Positions 46,567-55,465 of a stretch of DNA of 64,000 nt are shown here, piece by piece. The stretch lies in assembly GCF_900177665.1 (NCBI RefSeq), contig NZ_FXAW01000005.1, forward strand, positions 62,001 to 126,000. The letters are read 5' to 3'. This DNA comes from Marivirga sericea. GTDB taxonomy: Bacteria; Bacteroidota; Bacteroidia; Cytophagales; Cyclobacteriaceae. Under the pieces are notes generated by a model, which was given only the letters and a program-made list of their open reading frames with translations, was not told the DNA's origin and made no database searches. Position 1 is the stretch's first letter; every line of letters begins with the position of its first letter. Made by a program: the position numbers and the translations under genes.

Positions 46567-46812
46567 TTACAGCATTGTAAGACGAACCGTAGATTTACCT
46601 AGATGAGTTGATTGTTTATAATGATGAGTCGCAATAAATATTTCCAATAATGTTTCAGTGACTGCTCTCATAAGATTTATAAATAGGTAAGGTGGGGAAC
46701 GACCTAATCGCACTGAAACAGAAAAAGAAAAATATAGGATGGCACTTTGGACTACGAAAGCTAAAAAAGTGTAAATAGCAGCCTCTGCAAGATTCTCATT
46801 CGTTTTGAGCAA
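46567..46812 (-). CDS. Possible small membrane protein between mbnP-like and FAS1 genes
   Basis: An ORF of 81 residues with a hydrophobic segment (about 11-32) and a C-terminal LGKSTVRLTML. It fills the gap between the MbnP-like and FAS1 genes (37 and 49 bases to each), and its composition looks coding, not like an AT-rich shadow. The start is a doubtful TTG. An ATG at 46839 lies in the same frame but is separated from it by a TGA at 46813-46815, so the gene may be broken by a TGG-to-TGA change. I do not recognise the family; the ORF could be chance. Confidence 0.45.
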   Translation of the reverse strand: MLKTNENLAEAAIYTFLAFVVQSAILYFSFSVSVRLGRSPPYLFINLMRAVTETLLEIFIATHHYKQSTHLGKSTVRLTML

Positions 46813-46849
46813 TCATAAACCTAAAGACTTACTTACCATCGTTTTTACA

Positions 46850-47569
46850 CTACTCTAGCAATTTTACAAATCCCTCAGCATAATTCTCCCCTATCAAATC
46901 AGCTTCATTATTAAACTGAAAATCACTCAATTCTTCAAAATCGATTGTATTAGGATTTTGGAAAGCCTCCAGCAGGTCTAGTTCAAAATTTAATTCTGCG
47001 CCAGATGCACCCACAACAAGTGGAGTTTGAAAAGTAAATGACTGCGGTTTGAAATTGGTTTCAGTCCCAATATGTACCACGACACCTCTTCTATTCCCAG
47101 CTTTATCTTCAAACTCGCCATCCATTCTGATGAACTTGTAGCCTGTCGTCCAGTTCCACGCCATATTATTGCTCGGATCTAAATCTCCACTTGTAGACTT
47201 AGAAAGGTTTGTATCTTCTCTGATCCCTATATTAAAATTTATTGCTACATATTCGTCTTGCTTTACGAAAGGGAGGCTAAAAGTAAATTTATTACCTTCT
47301 CTAGGTTCTATTAAATGATAACTAGGAGTGAAAGCGGTGATTAAACCTTCAGTATCTACTAATTGAATTTCAGTTATATACGTTCTCCACAATCGTAGTG
47401 AAAACTCATTACCTGCAGCATTTTGATATAAAGTATTATATTCAAAATTTTCACTTCCTGCTCTATGAAAGAAATTGAATTTTAGTGGGCCTCCTTCAAT
47501 TTTTTCATCTTTACAAGACAAAACAATTACAGCTAACAGAATAAATAATAATAGTTTAAAAGTTTTCAT
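46850..47569 (-). CDS. MbnP-like lipoprotein
   Basis: 239 residues. A signal peptide with lipobox IVLSCKDE is followed by a beta-rich domain with LKFNFFHRAG, FSLRLWRTYITEIQL, NIGIREDTN, MAWNWTTGYKFIRMDGEFED and VVVHIGTETN, the pattern of the MbnP family. In Methylosinus MbnP is a copper-binding partner of methanobactin clusters and one of its Trp residues is oxidised to kynurenine by the di-haem enzyme MbnH. The Trp residues in MAWNWTT are candidates here. The ATG at 47569 overlaps the end of the MbnH-like gene by 14 bases, so the two are made together. No methanobactin precursor was seen. Confidence 0.82.
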   Translation of the reverse strand: MKTFKLLLFILLAVIVLSCKDEKIEGGPLKFNFFHRAGSENFEYNTLYQNAAGNEFSLRLWRTYITEIQLVDTEGLITAFTPSYHLIEPREGNKFTFSLPFVKQDEYVAINFNIGIREDTNLSKSTSGDLDPSNNMAWNWTTGYKFIRMDGEFEDKAGNRRGVVVHIGTETNFKPQSFTFQTPLVVGASGAELNFELDLLEAFQNPNTIDFEELSDFQFNNEADLIGENYAEGFVKLLE

Positions 47570-48674
47570 CGCTAAATGGGTTAGAGAATTGAGGGTTCGT
47601 AATAAATTCTTCATCTGTCAACATATGCAAGAATGCTAATATATCATCTTTTTCTTGATCTGTTAAAAATAATTCTGGTCTCTCCCCGGAAGCTTGATTT
47701 TCATTGCTGCCTTCAATAATCAATATATCTAAAGTACTGCTCTGATGAATGCCATTGTCATAATGCTCAATTACCTCTTCCAAAGTTTCAAACCTGCCAT
47801 CGTGCATATAAGGAGCAGTCAAAGCAATATTTCTTAGGCTGGGTGTTTTGAACCTCCCTTTATCGGCAGGATTTCCAGTAACCCGCATCAAGCCATCCTT
47901 CATATTTTCATCGTTGTCCAAACCATTATTATGAAACCCCTGAAACTCGTCAATAGCGCCCGAAGTTAAGGGACCCAAATGGCAATCGCCACAATTTCCT
48001 CCTCTCAACTGACCTGGAATTGGGTGTGTGAAAAACAATTGTTCTCCCCTTCTTTCAGATGGTGTTGGTTCATATTCCCCTCTCAAATATTGGTCATATT
48101 TTGAATTGGACGAAATCAAAGCCCTTTGAAACTGAGCAAGCGCTCTCCCAATAAGTTCTTCTGTAATCACTTCAGTCTCAAAAGCCTCTTGAAATAGTCT
48201 TTGATACCCTTCCTCTTCCAGTTCCCTGATTGCATCATCAAAATTCTCATGCATTTCAATTGGATTTCGAATCGGCTCAGTGGATTGTACCTCTACGCTT
48301 TCCATTTTCCCGTTCCATGTAAAATGCTCCGCCCAAAGTAAATTGACCAAAGACATGCTGCTGAATTCTCCGCTTATACCGTCTATTCCTGGGCTAACTG
48401 CCTTACCATCCGTAAAGGCTTTGTTTTGCTGATGGCAACTCGCACAAGACATACTGTTATCACCTGATAGTTTCTTTTCATAAAATAACATCCTGCCCAA
48501 TTCAAATCCTTTGGTAGTAATTGGATTATTCTCGGGGATACGTTCATTGAAACTTCCGAAATAAGATGGGACACTTATTTCAAAATCATTATCAGGTTCA
48601 ATTTCCTTCCCTTTGGGTTCACACCCTTCAAAAACAAATAAAAACAATATAGCAGAAAATAAAATGGATCGCAT
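47556..48674 (-). CDS. Di-haem cytochrome c peroxidase family protein, MbnH-like
   Basis: 372 residues with a lipobox-like signal peptide (ILFLFVFEGCEP). Two c-type haem motifs are visible: CASCH (in MSCASCHQQNKAF, near residue 77) and CGDCH (GNCGDCHLGP, near residue 226). PYMHDGRFETLEEVIEHY is the conserved C-terminal motif of the MauG/CcpA group. Pairing with an MbnP-like gene by a 14-base overlap points to the MbnH branch, whose known role is oxidation of a Trp in MbnP. A plain peroxidase is the alternative. Confidence 0.88.
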   Translation of the reverse strand: MRSILFSAILFLFVFEGCEPKGKEIEPDNDFEISVPSYFGSFNERIPENNPITTKGFELGRMLFYEKKLSGDNSMSCASCHQQNKAFTDGKAVSPGIDGISGEFSSMSLVNLLWAEHFTWNGKMESVEVQSTEPIRNPIEMHENFDDAIRELEEEGYQRLFQEAFETEVITEELIGRALAQFQRALISSNSKYDQYLRGEYEPTPSERRGEQLFFTHPIPGQLRGGNCGDCHLGPLTSGAIDEFQGFHNNGLDNDENMKDGLMRVTGNPADKGRFKTPSLRNIALTAPYMHDGRFETLEEVIEHYDNGIHQSSTLDILIIEGSNENQASGERPELFLTDQEKDDILAFLHMLTDEEFITNPQFSNPFSDENF

Positions 48675-48846
48675 TTTTCAGGCCGATAGAATTAAAGAAT
48701 ATGATTACCTCTCAACAAACGTAATTTATAAGAGAAAAAGTTTATATGGGTTGAATTAATTTATATTGCTATGATAATAACAACCATTAGTATAAAATTT
48801 TATCGATTTTTTATATAATTTTCATACATTTCTAAAAATCAAAATT

Positions 48847-50325
48847 ATGAAAATTTGCTACACCGTCTTTGTTTTATTTTTCGCTTCGTTCTTGGTATTT
48901 AGTCAAGCTCAAAAGCCAGATGACTTTTTATCAAGTGATTTCCATAAAGAAAGGAGAGCTCTTCTAAGAGATAAATTACCAGAAAACTCCGTGGCTGTTT
49001 TCTTTTCGAATCCTATTCGGAACCGAGCTAATGATGTTAATTTTAAATATCATCAAGACCCTAATTTTTATTATTTGACGGGCCATAGACAGCCGCATGG
49101 ATTATTGATGATATTTTCTGAGGAACAAACCATCAACGGAAAGACCTTGGATGAAGTGATATTTGTAAGAGGTAGAAATGCGCTAGCCGAGCTATATGAT
49201 GGTGGAAGAATTAGTACTAATCAAGCTGTAACTGACTTGCAATTTGAAGTAGCTTTCGAAACTCCGGAATTCAAGAATTTCCTGATCGATTTCTCGAAAT
49301 ATGATCAAGTTCTGTTCTACGATTTTCAAGATGACGTTCGTGAAACAAATGAAGAGGGAGATCTTTATGATCTGATGTCTCAATTTAAACAAAAAGCTAA
49401 CTACCCTGATGAAAACAAACTAGATATAACTCCAGAGCCTCAAAAAAACAACCTAAATACCACACTTTTAGATAAATTATTGCGTCCTATGAGAGGGATC
49501 AAAACTGAGGAAGAAATGGACTTGCTAAGAAAAGCAGTTAAAATTTCTGCCTTGGGGCAATCGGAAGTAATGCGTGCTATGGAACCAGGCATGTCGGAAC
49601 TTGAAGTACAAGGGATGCATGAATTTATTTACAAAAAATATAAAGCTGAATATGAGGGGTATCCTAGTATTGTAGGAGCTGGCCACAATGGTTGTGTATT
49701 ACATTATATAGACAACTACAAACCGGAAATTGAAGATGGGGAATTGATTTTGATGGATTTAGGAGCTGAATATCACGGCTACACTGCTGACGTAACAAGA
49801 ACTATTCCTGTGAATGGAAAATTCACCAAAGAACAAAAAGCAATTTATGATTTGGTTTATGAAGCACAAGAAGCTGGAATGGCAGTAGCTAAAGCAGGGG
49901 TTCCTTTTTCTGCTGTGTTTGATACCACTCTAGCTGTTATAAACGAAGGCCTACTAAAATTAGGAATAGTCGAAAGCCTTAGCGAAGAGGATTTGATTGA
50001 TCCAGCAACAGGAAGACATCGCTATTATCCTCATGGGTGCTGCCATCATATTGGCTTGGATGTGCATGACTTAGGTGAATACGGTACTTTAGAAGAAAAT
50101 ATGGTCATTACCATCGAACCAGGAATTTACATTCCTGAAGGAAGTCCTTGTGACGAAAAATGGTGGGACATACCGGTGAGAATTGAGGACGACTATCTGA
50201 TTAAAAAGGAAGGAGTTGAATTGCTATCCCATGATGCTCCGCGTAAAAGCAGCGAAATAGAAAAGCTAATGAAAGAAGAGAGTGCCTTTGGGCAATTGAA
50301 TTTACCTAAGCTAGAGGAAGAATAA
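48847..50325 (+). CDS. Exported Xaa-Pro aminopeptidase (M24B)
   Basis: 492 residues. A signal peptide (MKICYTVFVLFFASFLVFSQ) leads to an aminopeptidase P N-terminal domain (RRALLRDKLPENSVAVFFSN) and the pita-bread catalytic domain. The metal ligands can be traced: Asp in LILMDLGAEYHGY and TADVTRTIP, His in HGCCHHIGLDVHD, Glu in TIEPGIYIPEG and in VRIEDDYL. It removes residues before proline, here in the periplasm. Cytoplasmic PepP lacks the signal peptide. Confidence 0.92.
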   Translation: MKICYTVFVLFFASFLVFSQAQKPDDFLSSDFHKERRALLRDKLPENSVAVFFSNPIRNRANDVNFKYHQDPNFYYLTGHRQPHGLLMIFSEEQTINGKTLDEVIFVRGRNALAELYDGGRISTNQAVTDLQFEVAFETPEFKNFLIDFSKYDQVLFYDFQDDVRETNEEGDLYDLMSQFKQKANYPDENKLDITPEPQKNNLNTTLLDKLLRPMRGIKTEEEMDLLRKAVKISALGQSEVMRAMEPGMSELEVQGMHEFIYKKYKAEYEGYPSIVGAGHNGCVLHYIDNYKPEIEDGELILMDLGAEYHGYTADVTRTIPVNGKFTKEQKAIYDLVYEAQEAGMAVAKAGVPFSAVFDTTLAVINEGLLKLGIVESLSEEDLIDPATGRHRYYPHGCCHHIGLDVHDLGEYGTLEENMVITIEPGIYIPEGSPCDEKWWDIPVRIEDDYLIKKEGVELLSHDAPRKSSEIEKLMKEESAFGQLNLPKLEEE

Positions 50326-50435
50326 TCTGGAAAAAACCTCGATTTTTCTATAATTAAGATGGCTTTATTGCATTAGTAATTAGCGTTAGAAATAGAGTTC
50401 AGATTTAGGATGAATTGCTGTAAATTTTTGATAAA

Positions 50436-50819
50436 ATGAACGAATCTATCCTCTATATTCTCAATGCTTTCTTCTTTATATTTCACGGAGTCTTAATCTT
50501 ATTTAATGTCTTCGGCTGGTTATTCAGAAAAACTAGGATATGGAATCTTGTTACACTTTTGGCCACCGCTTGCTCGTGGTTTATTTTGGGTGCATGGAAA
50601 GGCTGGGGCTACTGTCCGTGCACTGATTGGCATTGGACGGTCCGATCTGAACTTGGTCTACAAATTGAAACCAATTCTTATATCGATTTTTTGCTCATTA
50701 ATTTACTGGGAATTAACTTGCCAAAACGGACTGTTGACATTTATACTTTAATTATTTTTTTGACATGTTTAGGAGCTAGTATCTGGGTGAATAGCAGAAA
50801 AATAGATATCATCAAATAA
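50436..50819 (+). CDS. DUF2784 family small membrane protein
   Basis: 127 residues with three to four hydrophobic segments, the FHGVLILFNVFGWLF start, LATACSWFILGAWKGWGYCP and CTDWHWTVR motifs that mark DUF2784. Two cysteines (CPC) lie in the loop. Function unknown; no operon partner is close. Confidence 0.85.
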   Translation: MNESILYILNAFFFIFHGVLILFNVFGWLFRKTRIWNLVTLLATACSWFILGAWKGWGYCPCTDWHWTVRSELGLQIETNSYIDFLLINLLGINLPKRTVDIYTLIIFLTCLGASIWVNSRKIDIIK

Positions 50820-50986
50820 ATGTTTTGAAACGTTTAGGGGTATAAGACAATATCCTTAAAGAAAATTTATTTACTTTTTCTAAGAATATCTTATCTCTTT
50901 CCTACAATCTACATAAATTTTGTTCAAAAATGCAACCTAGAAATTAAACAACACTTTTAAAGAAGTGTATCAACATTTATTACAAA

Positions 50987-51616
50987 ATGAAACGAACATT
51001 ACCACTCTTCCCCTTAAATTTAGTGGCGTTCCCTTATCAGAATCTTAACTTGCACGTTTTTGAGCCTCGTTATAAAGAGCTCATTTATGATTGCATTCAA
51101 AATCAACAAAGTTTCGCTATTCCATCATATGTGAAAAATAAAGTAGAGTATGGTACGGAAATGGAAATTCGAGAAGTCACAAAAGAATATTCTGATGGCC
51201 GTTATGACATTAAAACCAGAGGCAAAAGAGTCATCAAGGTTCTTGATATGGAAAACCCCTATCAAAATAAGAAATATGCAATTGGTGCAATTGAGGAAAT
51301 TCCTAACAAAAACAATGGTGATTTGATTTTAAAGGAAGAGATTTATGAAGCAGTTCAAGAAATGTACGATTTGGTAGAAGTTGATAATCGTACGTTATCA
51401 ATGGATTTTCAAGTCTTCGACATTGCTCATCAAATCGGTTTATCTACTGAAACCGAATATGAATTGATTCAATTGACAGAAGAGAGACAAAGACAAAGAT
51501 ATGTTCTCAATCACCTCAAAGTGCTATTACCGAAATTGAGAGATGTTCAGAGATCAAAAGAACTGATACAGATGAACGGACATTTCCGAAAATACAATCC
51601 GCCACAGGAATTTTAA
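50987..51616 (+). CDS. Lon N-terminal (substrate-binding) domain protein
   Basis: 209 residues with the Lon substrate-binding domain only: TLPLFPLNLVAFPYQNLNLH, FEPRYKELI, then a C-terminal helical part. There is no ATPase or protease domain. Such proteins are widespread; the role is unknown (adaptor-like by inference). Its stop is inside the left arm of a shared terminator hairpin at 51615-51646. Confidence 0.88.
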   Translation: MKRTLPLFPLNLVAFPYQNLNLHVFEPRYKELIYDCIQNQQSFAIPSYVKNKVEYGTEMEIREVTKEYSDGRYDIKTRGKRVIKVLDMENPYQNKKYAIGAIEEIPNKNNGDLILKEEIYEAVQEMYDLVEVDNRTLSMDFQVFDIAHQIGLSTETEYELIQLTEERQRQRYVLNHLKVLLPKLRDVQRSKELIQMNGHFRKYNPPQEF

Positions 51617-51646
51617 AACTAGGTCAGCAAAAGCTGGCCTAGTTTT
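51615..51646. terminator. Bidirectional rho-independent terminator
   Basis: A 14-bp stem (51615-51628 with 51633-51646, one G-T mismatch, loop AAAA) with A-rich and T-rich outer ends works for both strands. It contains the stop region of the Lon-domain gene (+) and the last codons of the T9SS cargo gene (-), so both genes end inside the hairpin. Confidence 0.85.
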
Positions 51647-54600
51647 GTATTATGATTCTCTGAACATATTCGTCTCCATCTATTCTGATTTTTAGAAAGT
51701 ACACATTCTTATCTAAGCCAACAAGATCAAGAGTATGACATCTATAAATTTCCCCTTCCAGAAAGATCACACCATCCAACCCTAATAATTGATAATGACT
51801 TTCATTAGGTGAGTTTAACTTAATTCTAAGGTATGCACTCGTAGGATTCGGATAAATCACTATTTTCTCTTTTAATGAACGGTTATTGGATGTAATTAAC
51901 TCCTCAATCCCTTTGAGAGCTATACTCATTTTTTGATCACCTGAGCTGTGTCTAATTTCACCATTGACTATTCCTCCTTTAGCCTGTCTTGGTGAAAAAC
52001 GAACATAAATATCAATTTCAGGAATATTACCCTTTCGATTAATGGGCAAGACTAATTCACTCGTATAATTAGAATTCTCAAGTAAACTCATTTCAAAATT
52101 TTCACTTACTGATATATTTAGGTCTTCAGGTAAATTTTCAGCTGCTATTTTATAAGACCTTGGCTCGGATGAATCATCTAAAAATACATTTCCAAAATTT
52201 AATCCATCCTTTGGTGCATTAATAGTCAGCAGAGTCTCTCTAGGAATAATCTCAACATCTTGTAAAAATTCAGGATAAATATTAAAAAAATGCTGGCTTT
52301 TGCTAATAAAGCCGCTCAAGTTCACCTTTTCAAATGGAATTTCAGTGCCAATTAAAGAATGATTATTAGACTTAATTTTCAAAATCACGGTGTCAGCATC
52401 ATCAAAAACAAAATACTCGCCCCGCTCAAAATGTCCTTCCCCGGAAATTTCTATGTTTTCAATTTCAATCCTTTGAAATTCCATATTTTCATCGATTTCA
52501 GGAATTGTCAATGAATTAGGCTCTAAAAAAATAGAATCAGATGCAAAAATTTCGACCTCGCTTTCAACATTTACTACTAACCAGCCATCGGATTCTGTCA
52601 ACACACCCTCGACTTCTAAACTATCCCCAAAATTAACATTAGCTAATTTTTCACTTTCCAACACAATTCCAGCGGTCTCATCTTGAATAATTCTTTTGTT
52701 TTCAAAATGATTACTGCCTCCTATCACTACTCCCTGAATTTTCACCCTTTCACCAACTTGTTTTTCTTTTACAGATCTGATACTAGACAGAATTAACGTC
52801 CCCTCTTGACCACTTACGGCTAAATTAACTGTGTCTGAATCTTGACTAAAATGTATGATATTTCCTTGGTACAATTTTCCATTGGCGTCCATAGGAGAAA
52901 ATCTCACAAAAACCTCTGTTTCATCAAAGCTTTCACGCTTAAGGAAAAGTGTATTTGTTTCATTTTCAAAATTAGAGTTTAAAGATAGTTGAAAACCTTC
53001 TGGAGCAATGATGCATACTGAATCTCTTATGTTTTCAGTGAAAACATGATAAGATTGATATTTAGAACTATTGGGAAATTTAATGCTTTCAAATTCAGAA
53101 ATAAAACTACTTTTATCTATTGAAATTATAGGTTCTATGAAAGAAATAATCACTTCGACACTTAATTCATCTGTACTGATAGTAAATGAATTTTCTTCTG
53201 CAAAATTGTAAGCTAAATCATCAAAAAGCGCTTCTCCATTTATTAGACTACGGTCTGTTGCTCCAGATAGACTTCCAGAACCATTAGACGAAATCCGTAA
53301 ATTGCGACTACTTAAGTCAATATTTCCATTGATATCCACCGCTTCAATCCTCAATTCAAAAGTATCCCGTACATACACTTCTTGCGGAATATTTTGAACC
53401 ACCAGTTCTGTTGCTTGAACTTCAATATTAAACGCTTGAGAGCTCACAGGACTCGACAATGGATATTGAAAAGAAGATCCTGATGGATTTACTTGAAATT
53501 TATGATTTTCTGAAATTTCAAATGCTAGTGTATCACTATCCATTTGTGTTTCTTCCAACCAAATTAAAAGACTAAATTCTTTCGATTCTCCATCTAATAT
53601 TTCGATTTCATTTCCTGTAAAATCAAATTCTATTTGGTCTTGATTAATAGATAATTGATTAATATTTAAATCAGAATTACCATCATTCAACTTTGCCCCC
53701 TTGATTACTCTTGACCAATCTGACACAGTGTTTTCAATACTTTTTTCAATTACTACATTTTTCAGAAGGGTAGAAACCCCATCATCGGTTCCTAAATCGG
53801 TGATTTTAAATTTAAAAACCTCCACGGCATCTACTTCAGAATTTAGAATGGAAGGTATGTAAGTTTTTCTAACTTGAGTTTCCGGAGCTTCAATTTTACT
53901 ATCTTTATCAAAGGAATTAGTGGTAAATACCGTTAATGATTCGACTTCAGTCAAGTAGCAAAAGTCAGCTGCGTAATATTCGAAAATCGAGAAATGATAC
54001 TCCGTACCTTGAGTTAATCCTGTTATGTCCAAGGAATTGCCGCTTCCCTCATAAACCACAAAATTACCTACCCCTATTTCTTCAGCTAATCCACTACTTA
54101 AATCATTGCCAGCAGTATAGGGAGTTCCGTTAATAGGATTTTCATTAACAGGACTATTTTCTTTTACTACTACCACAACGGCATCACCATTTCCCCTAGT
54201 CCAGTTCAGTGTAATTTTATCATCGCTAATATCTCCTAATGTCGGAATAGAAAAAACAGCTTGATGAGCCGGTGGGATACATGTTGGTCCTAAATTTTGC
54301 TCATTATTAAGATGTCCTGGAGTTTTTTCATTTGGTTCTAGCCAAGAAAAATCTGAAGTGATTATCCCGTTTCCTGACAGTTGTAATGATGTTTCAATAG
54401 GAGTTGAAGCGGGTACTTCTACTCCTATATCTTCCGAAGGCATACCGGCAGCAACTCCTCCAGCACCCGTAAAGCTTCCTTCATAGCTGATGAATTGAAT
54501 TAAAGTGTTGTCATAATCTAATGAGAACCCATCTGGGGCACCATTTTGAATACCCGGGATATTTTTATAAAAAACTGTAAAACCATTTTCACTAATCCCT

Positions 54601-54845
54601 TCGTCAAAAGAATCTAATGAATGTGCACCATAAGATTCACCGTTACTTCCATTATAAAGATGAACAGTAAATAAATTCAGATCATAAGAATCTGCATCCT
54701 GCAAAACAACTTCAATAAATTCCCCGACATCTCCCCCATCATTGTCATAATGGAATTCATTGATCCATGCATTTTGGGCGATTAGATTGAAACAATAGAA
54801 TAATAATATTAAGACAAGCAGGGCAGGTTTTGGAGAAAATGACAT
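51639..54845 (-). CDS. Large T9SS cargo protein with lamin-tail-like and OB-like domains
   Basis: 1068 residues. After a signal peptide (LIAQN) the sequence INEFHYDNDGGDVGEFIEVV starts a lamin-tail-like domain. A fibronectin III-like region (about 185-310) and long beta-rich repeats follow. Around residue 680-780 there is a segment with VKEKQVGERVKIQGVVIGG and FGDSLEVEGVLTESDGWLVV, like the OB-fold domains beside extracellular nucleases. The last 75 residues form a type A sorting domain (VIYPNPTSAYLRIKL). No nuclease catalytic domain was recognised, so binding or structural roles are open. Probably secreted by T9SS to the surface. Confidence 0.85.
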   Translation of the reverse strand: MSFSPKPALLVLILLFYCFNLIAQNAWINEFHYDNDGGDVGEFIEVVLQDADSYDLNLFTVHLYNGSNGESYGAHSLDSFDEGISENGFTVFYKNIPGIQNGAPDGFSLDYDNTLIQFISYEGSFTGAGGVAAGMPSEDIGVEVPASTPIETSLQLSGNGIITSDFSWLEPNEKTPGHLNNEQNLGPTCIPPAHQAVFSIPTLGDISDDKITLNWTRGNGDAVVVVVKENSPVNENPINGTPYTAGNDLSSGLAEEIGVGNFVVYEGSGNSLDITGLTQGTEYHFSIFEYYAADFCYLTEVESLTVFTTNSFDKDSKIEAPETQVRKTYIPSILNSEVDAVEVFKFKITDLGTDDGVSTLLKNVVIEKSIENTVSDWSRVIKGAKLNDGNSDLNINQLSINQDQIEFDFTGNEIEILDGESKEFSLLIWLEETQMDSDTLAFEISENHKFQVNPSGSSFQYPLSSPVSSQAFNIEVQATELVVQNIPQEVYVRDTFELRIEAVDINGNIDLSSRNLRISSNGSGSLSGATDRSLINGEALFDDLAYNFAEENSFTISTDELSVEVIISFIEPIISIDKSSFISEFESIKFPNSSKYQSYHVFTENIRDSVCIIAPEGFQLSLNSNFENETNTLFLKRESFDETEVFVRFSPMDANGKLYQGNIIHFSQDSDTVNLAVSGQEGTLILSSIRSVKEKQVGERVKIQGVVIGGSNHFENKRIIQDETAGIVLESEKLANVNFGDSLEVEGVLTESDGWLVVNVESEVEIFASDSIFLEPNSLTIPEIDENMEFQRIEIENIEISGEGHFERGEYFVFDDADTVILKIKSNNHSLIGTEIPFEKVNLSGFISKSQHFFNIYPEFLQDVEIIPRETLLTINAPKDGLNFGNVFLDDSSEPRSYKIAAENLPEDLNISVSENFEMSLLENSNYTSELVLPINRKGNIPEIDIYVRFSPRQAKGGIVNGEIRHSSGDQKMSIALKGIEELITSNNRSLKEKIVIYPNPTSAYLRIKLNSPNESHYQLLGLDGVIFLEGEIYRCHTLDLVGLDKNVYFLKIRIDGDEYVQRIIIQN

Positions 54846-55052
54846 TATTTTAAATACAATGGTTCGTATTCAAAAATGATAATTAACCTTTAAAATTCAT
54901 AATAATTCAAATAAAATTAATCTTCAAATCTATAATTTCTTGAAGCACTGGATAAATAATAAAATCCAAGGTAGTTTAGTTTACTGCTACTCTTTGAAAG
55001 GAATAACAGTTAAGTATTACTTTTTGAAAATCAGTAGTTTCTGAATTGACTA

Positions 55053-55277
55053 CTAAGCTTTCAAACTTTTAATATACAGTCGCTCTACCTTTTCCCTAGC
55101 CCAAGGAGTTTTCCTTAAAAAAGTCAAACTTGACTTTATAGAAGGGTCGAAGTTGAAGCTATTAATTTTGATCCTGCTTCCAAGTTCTTCCCAACCGTAA
55201 AGATTTACTAAATGCTCTAAAATCGCTTTAAGCGTTACACCATGAAGAGGATTATTAGGTTGTTGCTCCTTGGGCAT
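55053..55277 (-). CDS. VF530 family DNA-binding protein (DUF2132)
   Basis: 74 residues. [20 protein letters not shown], then [20 protein letters not shown] and [12 protein letters not shown] are the VF530 signature. The family has a fold thought to bind double-stranded DNA, with unknown cell role. Confidence 0.9.
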   Translation of the reverse strand: MPKEQQPNNPLHGVTLKAILEHLVNLYGWEELGSRIKINSFNFDPSIKSSLTFLRKTPWAREKVERLYIKSLKA

Positions 55278-55401
55278 TATCTAGTTTTAATCATTAAAAA
55301 AGACTTCTTTTACAATTGAAATTTTCTTCTAAAAAAAGAATAACCTCCGTTTCTTAAAAGGTGAAGGCGAAAACATTTTGAAGAAGCATTTAAAATCGTA
55401 C

Positions 55402-55439
55402 TTAAATAAAAAAAGCATCTGCTAATTTACAGATGCTTT
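55402..55439 (-). terminator. Rho-independent terminator of mdh
   Basis: On the minus strand a perfect 10-bp stem (55412-55421 with 55430-55439, 8-base loop) followed by TTTTTTTATTTAAG. It begins 26 bases after the mdh stop. Confidence 0.85.
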
Positions 55440-55465
55440 AATTTAAAATTTCTTGCACAAGACTA

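Noticed and set aside
46651-46720. Perfect 10-bp inverted repeat TGTTTCAGTG/CACTGAAACA with a 50-base spacer
   Set aside because: Inside the small ORF, with a long spacer; at this length it can be chance and there is no supporting context.
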